This document shows positions 28,187 through 35,881 of a DNA stretch of 64,000 nucleotides, piece by piece. Position numbers and translations under genes: made by a program. Below the pieces are notes generated by a model, which did no database searches, was not told the DNA's origin, and saw nothing but the letters and a program-made list of their open reading frames with translations. How positions within the stretch are numbered: position 1 is the first letter of the stretch; each line of letters opens with the position of its first letter. The DNA lies in NCBI RefSeq assembly GCF_022761035.1, contig NZ_JAKWJP010000006.1, positions 248,001 to 312,000 on the forward strand, given 5' to 3'. The DNA is from Microbacterium sp. SS28. GTDB taxonomy: Bacteria; Actinomycetota; Actinomycetes; Actinomycetales; Microbacteriaceae.

Positions 28187-29214
28187 CCGACGCCACCCCC
28201 ACTGCTCCCCCGCCGGCCGAGGCGCCATCGGCGACGCCCGCCGTCGCGCCCGCCGTCGCGAGCTCCGAGCAGCTGCGCGAGGCGATGAACCGCGTCCGCC
28301 TCGAGGTCGGCAAGGCCGTCGTCGGCCAGGACGGTACCGTCACGGGACTGCTCATCGCGCTGCTCTCCCGCGGCCACGTGCTGCTCGAGGGCGTACCCGG
28401 CGTCGCCAAGACGCTCCTCGTCCGCTCCTTCAGCGCGGCGCTCGGCCTCGACACGAAGCGCATCCAGTTCACGCCCGACCTCATGCCGGGCGACGTCTCG
28501 GGATCGCTCGTGTACGACGCGAAGGCCGGCGAGTTCGAGTTCCGCGAGGGACCCGTCTTCACGAACATCGTCCTCGCCGACGAGATCAACCGGACGCCGC
28601 CCAAGACGCAGTCCGCCCTGCTCGAGGCGATGGAGGAGCGCCAGGTGTCCACAGACGGCGTCACGCGCCGCCTCCCGGAGCCGTTCCTCGTGGCGGCGAC
28701 CCAGAACCCCATCGAGCACGAGGGAACCTACACGCTGCCCGAGGCGCAGCTCGACCGGTTCCTGCTCAAGCTCATCGTCGAGATCCCCGCGCGCGAGGCC
28801 GAGCTCGCGGTGCTCCGGCGCCACGCGAGCGGCTTCGACCCCCGCGATCTCGCGGGCGCGGGGCTCACGCAGGTCGTGACGGCCGACGAGATCCGCGCGG
28901 CGCAGCGGGCAGCGGCATCCGTCACCGTCGCGGACGACGTCCTCGGCTACGTCGTCGACCTCGCGCAGGCCACCCGGCGCAGCCCCTCCGTGCAGCTCGG
29001 GGTGAGCCCGCGCGCCGCGACGGCGCTCCTGGCCGCGTCGAAGGCGTGGGCGTGGCTCGGCGGATACCCCGCGATCACGCCCGACCACGTGCAGACGATG
29101 CTCGTGCCGACCTGGCGCCACCGCATCCGGCTGCGCACCGACGCCGAGCTCGAGGGCGTCTCGGTGGACGCGGTCCTCGGCTCTGTGCTGCAGCAGACCC
29201 GGGTCCCCATTTGA
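28183..29214 (+). CDS. moxR: MoxR-family AAA+ ATPase
   Basis: 343 residues. After an Ala/Pro-rich lead (1-28), the AAA+ core has Walker A-like GVPGVAKTLLVRSFS, the MoxR helix region TPDLMPGDVSGSLVYD, Walker B IVLADEINRTPPKTQSALLEAMEERQV, sensor 1 ATQNPIEHEGTYTLPEAQLDRF and sensor 2 region SPRAATALLAASKAWA. MoxR ATPases act as chaperones that assemble or activate partner complexes, usually with a DUF58/VWA protein, which is the next gene. It is fully coupled to DUF4350 by an ATGA overlap, but separated from DUF58 by a repeat element. Confidence 0.93.
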   Translation: MTDATPTAPPPAEAPSATPAVAPAVASSEQLREAMNRVRLEVGKAVVGQDGTVTGLLIALLSRGHVLLEGVPGVAKTLLVRSFSAALGLDTKRIQFTPDLMPGDVSGSLVYDAKAGEFEFREGPVFTNIVLADEINRTPPKTQSALLEAMEERQVSTDGVTRRLPEPFLVAATQNPIEHEGTYTLPEAQLDRFLLKLIVEIPAREAELAVLRRHASGFDPRDLAGAGLTQVVTADEIRAAQRAAASVTVADDVLGYVVDLAQATRRSPSVQLGVSPRAATALLAASKAWAWLGGYPAITPDHVQTMLVPTWRHRIRLRTDAELEGVSVDAVLGSVLQQTRVPI

Positions 29215-29215
29215 C

Positions 29216-29303
29216 GCGTGCCGGATCAATGCGAGCGAAGCCCGCGTTGATGCGGCTCGGGTCAAGGTTGAGTAGCGCCGCGAAGCGCCGCGTATCGAAA
29301 CCC
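29216..29303 (+). repeat. 3'-end structured repeat, copy B (after moxR)
   Basis: Begins 2 nt after the moxR stop. Hairpin 1 is ATCAATGCG/CGCGTTGAT; hairpin 2 pairs GCGC/GCGC. It ends with CGTATCGAAACC. It interrupts an operon whose other genes overlap. Confidence 0.85.
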
Positions 29304-29331
29304 CTCTGACAAAGGAGCAAGTCCAGGCCCC

Positions 29332-30693
29332 ATGTACGTCACCGGCCGCCTCCCCCTGCTCGTCGCCCTCGGCGCCGTGCCCGTCGTGCTGCTCTCGCTC
29401 GCGGGCGTCGACGCGTGGGCGTCGGCGGGAGCGTGGGTCGTGCTGTGCATTCTGCTCGCGGGAGCGGATGCCGCGGCCGCGCCGTCGCCGCGCACGCTGC
29501 GCGTCGACCGCCGCATCCCTCGACGGGCTCTCCTCGGCCAGCAGGTCGAGGCCGAGCTGTGGCTGCAGAATACGGGCGACCGTCGTCTGCGCGGCCGCGC
29601 GCGGGACGCGTGGCAGCCCACGGCGGGGGCGCCGCCCGAGCGGCTGGCGGTCGACATCCCCGCGGGCGAGCGGCGCCGGTTCGCGGTGCCGCTGCTCCCC
29701 CGCCGGCGCGGCGAGCTGCGCTCGGAGTTCGTCGTGGTGCGCTCGGACGGACCGCTGCGCCTCGCGGGCAGGCAGGTGCGCCTCGACGCGCCGGGCGCGC
29801 TTCGCGTGCTCCCGCCGTTCACAGCGCGCAGGCACCTGCCCTCGCGTCTCGCGCGGCTGCGTGAGCTCGACGGCTCGACGAGCGTCCAGGTGCGCGGGCA
29901 GGGAACGGAGTTCGACAGCCTCCGCGAATACGTGCGGGGCGACGACGTGCGCTCGATCGACTGGCGCGCGACGGCCCGCGCGGGCACGACGATGCTCCGC
30001 ACGTGGCGCCCCGAACGCGACCGCCACGTCGTGATCGTGATCGACACGGGCCGCACCGCCGCAGCCCGCGTCGGAGACGGCGTCCGCCTCGACGCCGCGA
30101 TGGAGGCCGCGCTGCTGCTCGCGGCGCTCGCGTCGCGGGCGGGCGACCACACGCACCTCCTCCTCTTCGACCGGGTCACGCGCGGCCGCGTGACGCGCGT
30201 GGACGGACCCGCGCTGCTCCCGGCGCTCGTGGACGCGATGGCGCCGGTCGAGCCGCAGCTCATAGACACGGATTGGGATGCCGCGTTCGCCCAGGTGCGC
30301 GCCCTCACGTCGCGCCCCTCGCTCGTCGTGCTGCTGACGGCGCAGGACGCCCCCGACGCCGCACGCGGCTTCCTCGGCTCGCTGCCTGCCCTCGCCCACC
30401 GCGCACACGTCCTGGTCGGCACGGTCACGGTCCCCACGCCCTCTCCACCCGATGCTGGTGCGCCGGGCGGAGCATCCGGGCGCGTGGGCCCGGCGGCATC
30501 CGCTCCCGAACCGCGTCCCGACGCGGCGGAGGTCTATCGCGAAGCCGCCGCCGCCCGCACGGCGCGCGATGCGGCCGCCGTCGCCGACGCGATCGGCCGC
30601 GCGGGAGCCGAGGCGATCGCCGACACCCCCGAGGCTCTGCCGCCCCGGATCGCCGACCGGTACCTCGCGCTCAAGGCGGCCGGGCGTCTCTGA
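29332..30693 (+). CDS. DUF58 / VWA-like protein
   Basis: 453 residues. Two close membrane helices at about 8-25 and 28-48, a beta-sandwich-like stretch (55-160), then the DUF58 signature GTEFDSLREYVRGDDVRSID with IDWRATAR, and a von Willebrand A-type fold (VVIVIDTGRTAAARVGDGVR; LDAAMEAALLLAALASRAGD). The MIDAS-like DTGRT is altered from DxSxS. DUF58 proteins pair with MoxR ATPases. A Pro/Ala-rich insert lies at about 370-400. The ribosome site before ATG 29332 is weakly spaced (GGAG about 16 nt away). Confidence 0.88.
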   Translation: MYVTGRLPLLVALGAVPVVLLSLAGVDAWASAGAWVVLCILLAGADAAAAPSPRTLRVDRRIPRRALLGQQVEAELWLQNTGDRRLRGRARDAWQPTAGAPPERLAVDIPAGERRRFAVPLLPRRRGELRSEFVVVRSDGPLRLAGRQVRLDAPGALRVLPPFTARRHLPSRLARLRELDGSTSVQVRGQGTEFDSLREYVRGDDVRSIDWRATARAGTTMLRTWRPERDRHVVIVIDTGRTAAARVGDGVRLDAAMEAALLLAALASRAGDHTHLLLFDRVTRGRVTRVDGPALLPALVDAMAPVEPQLIDTDWDAAFAQVRALTSRPSLVVLLTAQDAPDAARGFLGSLPALAHRAHVLVGTVTVPTPSPPDAGAPGGASGRVGPAASAPEPRPDAAEVYREAAAARTARDAAAVADAIGRAGAEAIADTPEALPPRIADRYLALKAAGRL

Positions 30694-30775
30694 CGCCCCG
30701 CGTCGCCGTATGACCCCGCGTGGCGGGATACCGGCTTGCGCGGCGGGGATTCCTGAGAGTCAGCTGAGCATGCCC

Positions 30776-30781
30776 TAGGCT
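30776..30781 (+). promoter_or_regulatory. -10 box of the aquaporin gene
   Basis: TAGGCT; the predicted leader is about 45 nt and ends in AAGGAG-TCTC-ATGCCATGAG, where a two-codon ORF overlaps the aqpZ start. Confidence 0.45.
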
Positions 30782-30832
30782 CGCGATCGGACGGCAAGTC
30801 GGCCGTCTCCCCTTGCGAAGGAGTCTCATGCC

Positions 30833-31630
30833 ATGAGCGATCCGCGACCTGAGAAGCCGATCGAGCCCACGCCCCTCGATCACACGCCCACCGCCCCGTC
30901 GACCGCTGCGACCCTCGCCGCGGAAGGCTTCGGCACCTTCCTGCTCGTGCTGGGCGTCATCGGCACGGCGCTCTTCGCCGCCAACTTCGGCGCGAGCTCC
31001 AACGGCACGTCCCTCGGCGTCGGATTCCTCGGCGTCTCACTCGCCGTCGGTCTCACGGTGGTCGCCGGCGCCTACGCCTTCGGACCGATCTCGGGCGGCC
31101 ACTTCAACCCCGCCGTCACGCTCGGCCTCGCCGCGGCGGGTCGGTTCCCGTGGCGCGACACACTCAGCTACATCGTCGTCCAGGTCATCGGCGGCCTCGT
31201 CGCGACGACCGTCATCGTCCTGATCGGCCTCTCCAAGCCGGACTGGCTGAGCGCTGCACAGGACGGCGGCTTCGCGAGCAACGGCTGGGGCGAACTGTCG
31301 CCCGGAGGCTTCGGCATCCTGGGCGCGATCGTCGTCGAGACGCTGTTCACGGCGCTCTTCGTCATCGTCATCCTCGGCGTGACGCACCGGACCCGCGGCA
31401 ACGCCGCCTTCGCGGGCCTCGTGATCGGTCTCACGCTGACCCTCATCCACCTCGCGACGATCCCCGTCGACAACACGTCGGTCAACCCGGCCCGCTCGAT
31501 CGCGACGGCGATCTACGGCGGCGGCGAGGCGCTGGCCCAGCTGTGGGTCTTCATCGTGTTCCCGATCCTCGGCGCCATCATCGCGGGCTTCGCGTACCGC
31601 GCGCTGTTCGACGGCACGAAGAAGTCCTGA
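30833..31630 (+). CDS. aqpZ: Aquaporin Z-type water channel
   Basis: 265 residues, six membrane helices plus two half-helices carrying the NPA boxes GGHFNPAVTLGLA and TSVNPARSIATAIYGG. The Arg after the second NPA is the selectivity-filter residue. Absence of an Asp after the second box argues for a water channel rather than a glycerol facilitator. Residues 1-30 form a Pro/Thr-rich cytosolic lead. ATG 30833 is preceded by an AAGGAG site and, 5 nt upstream, by an out-of-frame ATG that opens a two-codon frame ending on the start codon. A hairpin terminator follows. Confidence 0.93.
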   Translation: MSDPRPEKPIEPTPLDHTPTAPSTAATLAAEGFGTFLLVLGVIGTALFAANFGASSNGTSLGVGFLGVSLAVGLTVVAGAYAFGPISGGHFNPAVTLGLAAAGRFPWRDTLSYIVVQVIGGLVATTVIVLIGLSKPDWLSAAQDGGFASNGWGELSPGGFGILGAIVVETLFTALFVIVILGVTHRTRGNAAFAGLVIGLTLTLIHLATIPVDNTSVNPARSIATAIYGGGEALAQLWVFIVFPILGAIIAGFAYRALFDGTKKS

Positions 31631-31641
31631 CGTAAGTCGCG

Positions 31642-31674
31642 AAGGCCCCGGTCGCTGCGGCGCCTGGGGCCTTT
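31642..31674 (+). terminator. Terminator after aqpZ
   Basis: AAGGCCCCG and TGGGGCCTT form a stem (one G-T pair) around a GC-rich loop, followed by TTT, 12 nt past the stop. Confidence 0.75.
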
Positions 31675-31778
31675 CGCTGCCCGGCCCGCGGCATCCAATC
31701 CCGCCCGGGATTCCTTGCATCTCGCGGGCGCACCACACCGCCTCGAAACCTCACCTCTGTCATGCCGCGGCCGCGAAC

Positions 31779-31801
31779 GCGAGACACACGGGAAGTCTCG
31801 C
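31779..31801 (-). terminator. Terminator after SpoIIM gene
   Basis: GCGAGAC and GTCTCGC form a perfect 7-bp stem with a 9-nt loop, 26 bp past the stop at 31827 on the minus strand. Confidence 0.5.
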
Positions 31802-31826
31802 GACGATCTCGACCGACGCGAGCGCC

Positions 31827-32822
31827 TCAGCCCGCGACGAGCGTCGGCGTCCCCGCCTCGAACTCCGTCAGATCGCCCGCCTCGCCGAGGCGGTGGGCGC
31901 GACGGCCGACGACGAGCATGTACACGAGGAAGGCGCCGAGGGCTGCCGCCCCGATGCCGATCTTGAGCGGCCACGGCCAGGGCTGAGCCGTCACGAAGCC
32001 CTCGATCGCCCCGGAAAGCGCGAGGGCGAGCACGAGGCCGATCGCGATCGTCGCGAGCGAGCGGCCCGCCGCCGCGAGCGCCTCGCCGCGCGACCGGCGA
32101 CCGGGCGCGACCCACGCCCAGAAGATGTGCAGCCCCGCCGCGCCCGCGACGAAGATGCTCGTGAGCTCGAGCAGCCCGTGCGGGAGGATGAACAGCAGGA
32201 AGACGTCACCCTGGCCGAAGGCGTTCATGACGGCCGCCGCGACGCCGACGCCGACGGCGTTCTGCACGAGCACCATGAGCGGCCAGATGCCCGTGATGCC
32301 GAACAGGACGCACTGCGCCGCGATCCACGCGTTGTTCGTCCACACCGTGCCCGCGAACACCGCCGCGGGGTTCTCGCTGTAGTAGTTCGTGAACTCGTTC
32401 TCGGCGTAGTACGACAGCTCGGCGTCCGATCCGAGCGTGGCGAGCAGCACGGGATCGTTCGAGATCCACAGCGCGACGACCGTCACGACCGCGATGAACG
32501 ACACCGCGATCACGAGCGTCGTCCAGCGCACGCGGTACAGCGCGGCAGGCAGCTGCAGCACGAAGAAGCGCGGGATCTGCCGCAGGACGTTCTCGGGGCC
32601 GCCCGTCAACCGGAGCCGCGCCCGGGCGAGCATCGTCGAGACGTGGTCGCCGTGGGCCGTGCGTCCGGCGGAGGTCTTGATGTCCGCGAGATCGGCGGAT
32701 GCCGCGCGATACCGCGTCACGAGCTCGTCGACCTCCGCGCCCGTGAGCGAGCGGCGCCGGCTCAGCTCGTCGAGCCGCGCCCACTCCGCGTGGCGCGCGG
32801 TCGTGAGGGCATCGAGGTCCAT
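31827..32822 (-). CDS. SpoIIM-family membrane protein
   Basis: 331 residues. A charged helical N-terminal domain (1-95, LDELSRRRSLTGAEVDELVT) precedes five or six membrane helices. Features of the SpoIIM family are NEFTNYYSENPAAVFAGTVW, NNAWIAAQCVLFGITGIWPL and LFILPHGLLELTSIFVAGAAG with the conserved HGxxE. In sporulating Firmicutes SpoIIM helps peptidoglycan remodelling during engulfment; in non-sporulating actinobacteria it accompanies an RDD protein and MoxR/DUF58 genes with unknown role. ATG 32822 is only 16 bp from the divergent RDD start and lies 7 nt after TAAAGT. Confidence 0.88.
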   Translation of the reverse strand: MDLDALTTARHAEWARLDELSRRRSLTGAEVDELVTRYRAASADLADIKTSAGRTAHGDHVSTMLARARLRLTGGPENVLRQIPRFFVLQLPAALYRVRWTTLVIAVSFIAVVTVVALWISNDPVLLATLGSDAELSYYAENEFTNYYSENPAAVFAGTVWTNNAWIAAQCVLFGITGIWPLMVLVQNAVGVGVAAAVMNAFGQGDVFLLFILPHGLLELTSIFVAGAAGLHIFWAWVAPGRRSRGEALAAAGRSLATIAIGLVLALALSGAIEGFVTAQPWPWPLKIGIGAAALGAFLVYMLVVGRRAHRLGEAGDLTEFEAGTPTLVAG

Positions 32823-32828
32823 TTGGTT

Positions 32829-32835
32829 TACTTTA
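32829..32835. promoter_or_regulatory. Overlapping divergent promoters of SpoIIM and RDD genes
   Basis: The 16 bp between the two start codons hold TAAAGT on the minus strand (32835-32830, 7 nt before the SpoIIM ATG) and TACTTT on the plus strand (32829-32834, 4 nt before the RDD ATG). The two -10 boxes occupy the same base pairs. Confidence 0.55.
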
Positions 32836-32838
32836 CGC

Positions 32839-33687
32839 ATGACACAGGCGCCGACCCCGATCGTCGTCGATGTGCGCCAGGACGAGATCCTCACGGGTGA
32901 GGCCGTCGCCCTCGACGTCCAGCCGATCGGCTTCTTCCTGCGCGCGCTCGGCTGTCTCATCGACGTGACCCTCGGGATCGGGATGCTGGTCCTCTTCGGA
33001 CTCGTCGCCTCCTGGCTGCTCGGCTCGAACATCGTCGACTCGGCGGTCTTCCCGATCATGCTCGTCGTCGGGCTCGTGCTCGTCACCGTCGTGCTGCCGA
33101 CTGTCGTCGAGACGGCGACGCGCGGGCGCAGCCTCGGCAAGCTCGCCGTCGGCGGCCGCATCGTCCGCAGCGACGGCGGAGCCTCGGGATTCCGGCAGGC
33201 CTTCATCCGGGCCCTCGTCGGCGTCTTCGAGATCTGGTTCACGGCGGGCGCCGTCGCGGCGATCGTGGGCGCCTTCACTCCGCGGTCGCAGCGGCTCGGC
33301 GATCTGCTCGCGGGAACCTACTCCGAGCGCACCCGCACCCCCGCGCTGCCCAACGCCCCGCACGGCGTACCGCCCGCACTCGTCCCCTGGTCAGGCGTCG
33401 CCGACGTCGCGCGACTGCCCGATCGCCTCGCGCGGCGCACGGCGCAGTTCGTCTCGCACGCCGAGAGCATGGAGCCATCCGCGCGCACGCGGGTCGCGAC
33501 ATCCCTCGCCCTCGAAGTCCGGGTGTTCGTCTCACCCGTCCCCGCCGTCGACCCCGAGACGTTCCTGCGCGGCGTCGTCGCGGTGCGCCGCTCCCGCGAG
33601 GTGCGCGCGCTGGGCCTCGAGGCGCAGCGCGTCGCGGCGCTCACCGCCGGCGCGACGGGCGCGCCGCGGGGTTTCCCGCAGCGCTGA
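32839..33687 (+). CDS. RDD-family membrane protein
   Basis: 282 residues. The RDD domain (about 25-160) has two or three helices (VTLGIGMLVLFGLVASWLLG; PIMLVVGLVLVTVVLPTVVE) with TRGRSLGKLAVGGRIVRSDG, FRQAFIRALVGVFEIWFTAG and RSQRLGDLLAGTYSERTR, the latter highly typical. The C-terminal 110 residues are cytosolic and Arg/Ala-rich. In actinobacteria it forms a divergent pair with SpoIIM. The start codon is fixed by the very short spacer. Confidence 0.88.
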   Translation: MTQAPTPIVVDVRQDEILTGEAVALDVQPIGFFLRALGCLIDVTLGIGMLVLFGLVASWLLGSNIVDSAVFPIMLVVGLVLVTVVLPTVVETATRGRSLGKLAVGGRIVRSDGGASGFRQAFIRALVGVFEIWFTAGAVAAIVGAFTPRSQRLGDLLAGTYSERTRTPALPNAPHGVPPALVPWSGVADVARLPDRLARRTAQFVSHAESMEPSARTRVATSLALEVRVFVSPVPAVDPETFLRGVVAVRRSREVRALGLEAQRVAALTAGATGAPRGFPQR

Positions 33688-33784
33688 CCTGCGCGACGTC
33701 GACCCGGCGCAACGCAGGCCCCGTCAGGGCCCGTTTCTCCGGCGGTCGTTCGGATCGGCGGGAGTCTCACAGACCGCGAGTCGT

Positions 33785-33868
33785 GGTCTCGATACGGCGC
33801 TGGCGCGCCTACTCGACCTTGACCCGCGACGCGTCAACGCGGGCTTCGCTCGCGATGACCCGTCGCGC
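33785..33868 (-). repeat. 3'-end structured repeat, copy C (after ahcY)
   Basis: Abuts the ahcY stop. On the ahcY strand hairpin 1 is GTCATCGCG/CGCGTTGAC and hairpin 2 is GGCGC-GCCA-GCGCC. The convergent RDD gene ends 97 bp further on. The rest of 33688-33784 holds nothing recognisable. Confidence 0.8.
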
Positions 33869-33869
33869 A

Positions 33870-35360
33870 TCAATACCGGTAGTGGTCGAGCTTGTAGGGG
33901 CCGTCGACCGGGATGCCGAGGTAAGCCGACTGCTCGGGCGTGAGCTCGGTCAGCTCGACGCCGAGCGCCGCGAGGTGAAGGCGGGCGACCTTCTCGTCGA
34001 GCGACTTCGGCAGCGTGTAGACGCCGACGGGGTACGCCTCGCGGCGCGTGTAGAGCTCGAGCTGGGCGAGGACCTGGTTCGAGAACGAGGCGCTCATGAC
34101 GAACGACGGATGCCCCGTGGCATTGCCGAGGTTCATGAGGCGTCCCTCGGAGAGGACCAGGACGCTGCGGCCGTTCGGCAGGCGCCACTCGTGCACCTGG
34201 GGCTTGATCTCGACCTTCACGACGCCCGGGATCGCTTCGAGCCCCGCCATGTCGATCTCGTCGTCGAAGTGGCCCACGTTGCCGACGATCGCGAGGTGCT
34301 TGAGGCCGAGCAGGTGCTCGGGCGTCACGACGCGCGTGTTCCCGGTGCCCGTGATGATGATGTCGACCTGGTCGATGACCGACTCGAGCTTCGCGACCTG
34401 GAAGCCGTCCATCGCCGCCTGCAGCGCGCAGATGGGGTCGATCTCGCCGACGATGACGCGCGCACCCTGCCCGCGCAGCGCCTCGGCCGATCCCTTGCCG
34501 ACGTCGCCGTAGCCCGCGACGAAGGCGACCTTGCCGCCGATGAGCACGTCCGTCGCGCGGTTGAGACCGTCGGGCAGCGAGTGGCGGATGCCGTAGGTGT
34601 TGTCGAACTTCGACTTCGTGACCGAGTCGTTGACGTTGATCGCGGGGAAGAGCAGCTCGGAGGACGCCGCGAGCTCGTAGAGCCGGTGCACGCCGGTCGT
34701 GGTCTCCTCGGTCACGCCGATGAGCTCGGCCGCGATGCGCGTGAAGCGCTGCGGGTCCTCTGCGAGGCTCGCGCGGAGCGTCTCGAGGATGATGCGGTAC
34801 TCGCCCGACGCGCCCTCCGCGGCGGCCGGGACGGCGCCCGCCTTCTCGAACTCGACGCCCTTGTGCACGAGCAGCGTCGCGTCTCCGCCGTCGTCGAGGA
34901 TCAGGTTGGGGCCGTCGAAGCCCTCGGCCGACCAGTCGAAGATGCGGTCGGTGCAGCGCCAGTACTCCTCGAGGGTCTCGCCCTTCCACGCGAAGACCGG
35001 CACACCGGCAGGCGCGTCGACGGTGCCCGTCGGGCCCACCGCGATCGCGGCGGCGGCTTCATCCTGCGTCGAGAAGATGTTGCAGCTCGCCCAGCGCACC
35101 TGCGCGCCGAGAGCCGTGAGGGTCTCGATGAGGACGGCCGTCTGCACCGTCATGTGCAGCGAGCCGGCGATGCGCGCACCTGCGAGCGGCTGGGCCGCAC
35201 CGAACTCGGCGCGCAGGGCCATGAGGCCCGGCATCTCGTTCTCGGCGAGGCGGATCTGGTGCCGGCCGGCCTCGGCGAGTGAGAGGTCGGCGACCTCGAA
35301 CTCGAGCGGACGCCCTTCGGCGGACTGGGCGGGAGCGGCGACGGGCGCGGAAGTCGACAT
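33870..35360 (-). CDS. ahcY: S-adenosylhomocysteine hydrolase
   Basis: 496 residues. Converts S-adenosylhomocysteine to adenosine and homocysteine, recycling the product of methyl transfer. Conserved pieces are RASLAEDPQRFTRIA, NDSVTKSKFDNTYG, the NAD-binding loop VAGYGDVGKGSAEALRGQGA, GNVGHFDDEIDM and the C-terminal LDHYRY. The insert of about 40 residues near 150-190 is found in actinobacterial and plant enzymes. ATG 35360 has a GGGAG site upstream. A short hairpin-forming element 12-34 bp upstream recurs upstream of gmd. Confidence 0.96.
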   Translation of the reverse strand: MSTSAPVAAPAQSAEGRPLEFEVADLSLAEAGRHQIRLAENEMPGLMALRAEFGAAQPLAGARIAGSLHMTVQTAVLIETLTALGAQVRWASCNIFSTQDEAAAAIAVGPTGTVDAPAGVPVFAWKGETLEEYWRCTDRIFDWSAEGFDGPNLILDDGGDATLLVHKGVEFEKAGAVPAAAEGASGEYRIILETLRASLAEDPQRFTRIAAELIGVTEETTTGVHRLYELAASSELLFPAINVNDSVTKSKFDNTYGIRHSLPDGLNRATDVLIGGKVAFVAGYGDVGKGSAEALRGQGARVIVGEIDPICALQAAMDGFQVAKLESVIDQVDIIITGTGNTRVVTPEHLLGLKHLAIVGNVGHFDDEIDMAGLEAIPGVVKVEIKPQVHEWRLPNGRSVLVLSEGRLMNLGNATGHPSFVMSASFSNQVLAQLELYTRREAYPVGVYTLPKSLDEKVARLHLAALGVELTELTPEQSAYLGIPVDGPYKLDHYRY

Positions 35361-35371
35361 CCGGCCATTCT

Positions 35372-35394
35372 CCCATGCCCCGCTGGGGACTGCC
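35372..35394 (-). repeat. 23-bp hairpin element upstream of ahcY (copy 1)
   Basis: On the ahcY strand the core is GTCCCCAGCGGGGCA, with CCCC-AGC-GGGG able to pair. 21 of 23 positions equal those of the element at 56486-56508 in the gmd leader. Confidence 0.6.
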
Positions 35395-35398
35395 TGGC

Positions 35399-35605
35399 TC
35401 AGACCCGAAGCGTCTCGTGCCGGACCACGACCCAGCCCTTGGGCACCGAGAGCCGATCGGTGTGGATCGCACACAGATCGTGCGCGTGCGGGTCGCCGTC
35501 GCGGCCCAGCGGGCCGATCACGGCCATCTGATCGCCGTAGTCGTAGGTCAGGGTCGAGACCGCCTCGCGGGCGCATCCCACTTTTGAGCAGAGTCTCTCG
35601 CGCAT
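35399..35605 (-). CDS. DUF3499 small cysteine-containing protein
   Basis: 68 residues. MRERLCSKVGCAREAV at the start and DLCAIHTDRLSVPKGW in the second half give two Cys/His pairs that could hold zinc. The family is a conserved actinobacterial marker (Rv3258c in M. tuberculosis lies in the same neighbourhood). Function unknown. ATG at 35605 lies 7 nt after TAGGGT. ahcY begins 38 bp downstream on the same strand, so readthrough is possible. Confidence 0.85.
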   Translation of the reverse strand: MRERLCSKVGCAREAVSTLTYDYGDQMAVIGPLGRDGDPHAHDLCAIHTDRLSVPKGWVVVRHETLRV

Positions 35606-35612
35606 CGCCCCG

Positions 35613-35618
35613 ACCCTA
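35613..35618 (-). promoter_or_regulatory. Leaderless promoter of DUF3499 gene
   Basis: TAGGGT on the minus strand, 7 nt before ATG at 35605. Confidence 0.55.
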
Positions 35619-35869
35619 GCCGCACGGGCGCACATCGACCCGGATGCCGCGCCGCCGCACGCTCGGCCGGCAAGGACCGCCCACCCCGGCGAGGACGCGC
35701 GCACCGGTGTGGGGTGATCCGCGGTCGCCTCACGGCCCGCGACCCGGCCACAACTCACCCCGCCGGCCCTGCCCGCGCCGATCCGGGGTGAACCGCTGCC
35801 GCGACATGTCGCACGACGCGGCATCCACTCACCCCTTCCCGCCCCTCGGCCGGGGACCACCCGCCCGCC

Positions 35870-35875
35870 TAAGAT
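35870..35875 (+). promoter_or_regulatory. Leaderless promoter of zincin-like gene
   Basis: TAAGAT, 6 nt before ATG at 35882. Confidence 0.6.
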
Positions 35876-35881
35876 GGCTCC

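Noticed and set aside
35361..35398. Possible S-adenosylhomocysteine riboswitch before ahcY
   Set aside because: Only 38 bp separate ahcY from DUF3499, and the CCCC/GGGG hairpin is too short for the known SAH riboswitch; the same element also stands before gmd.
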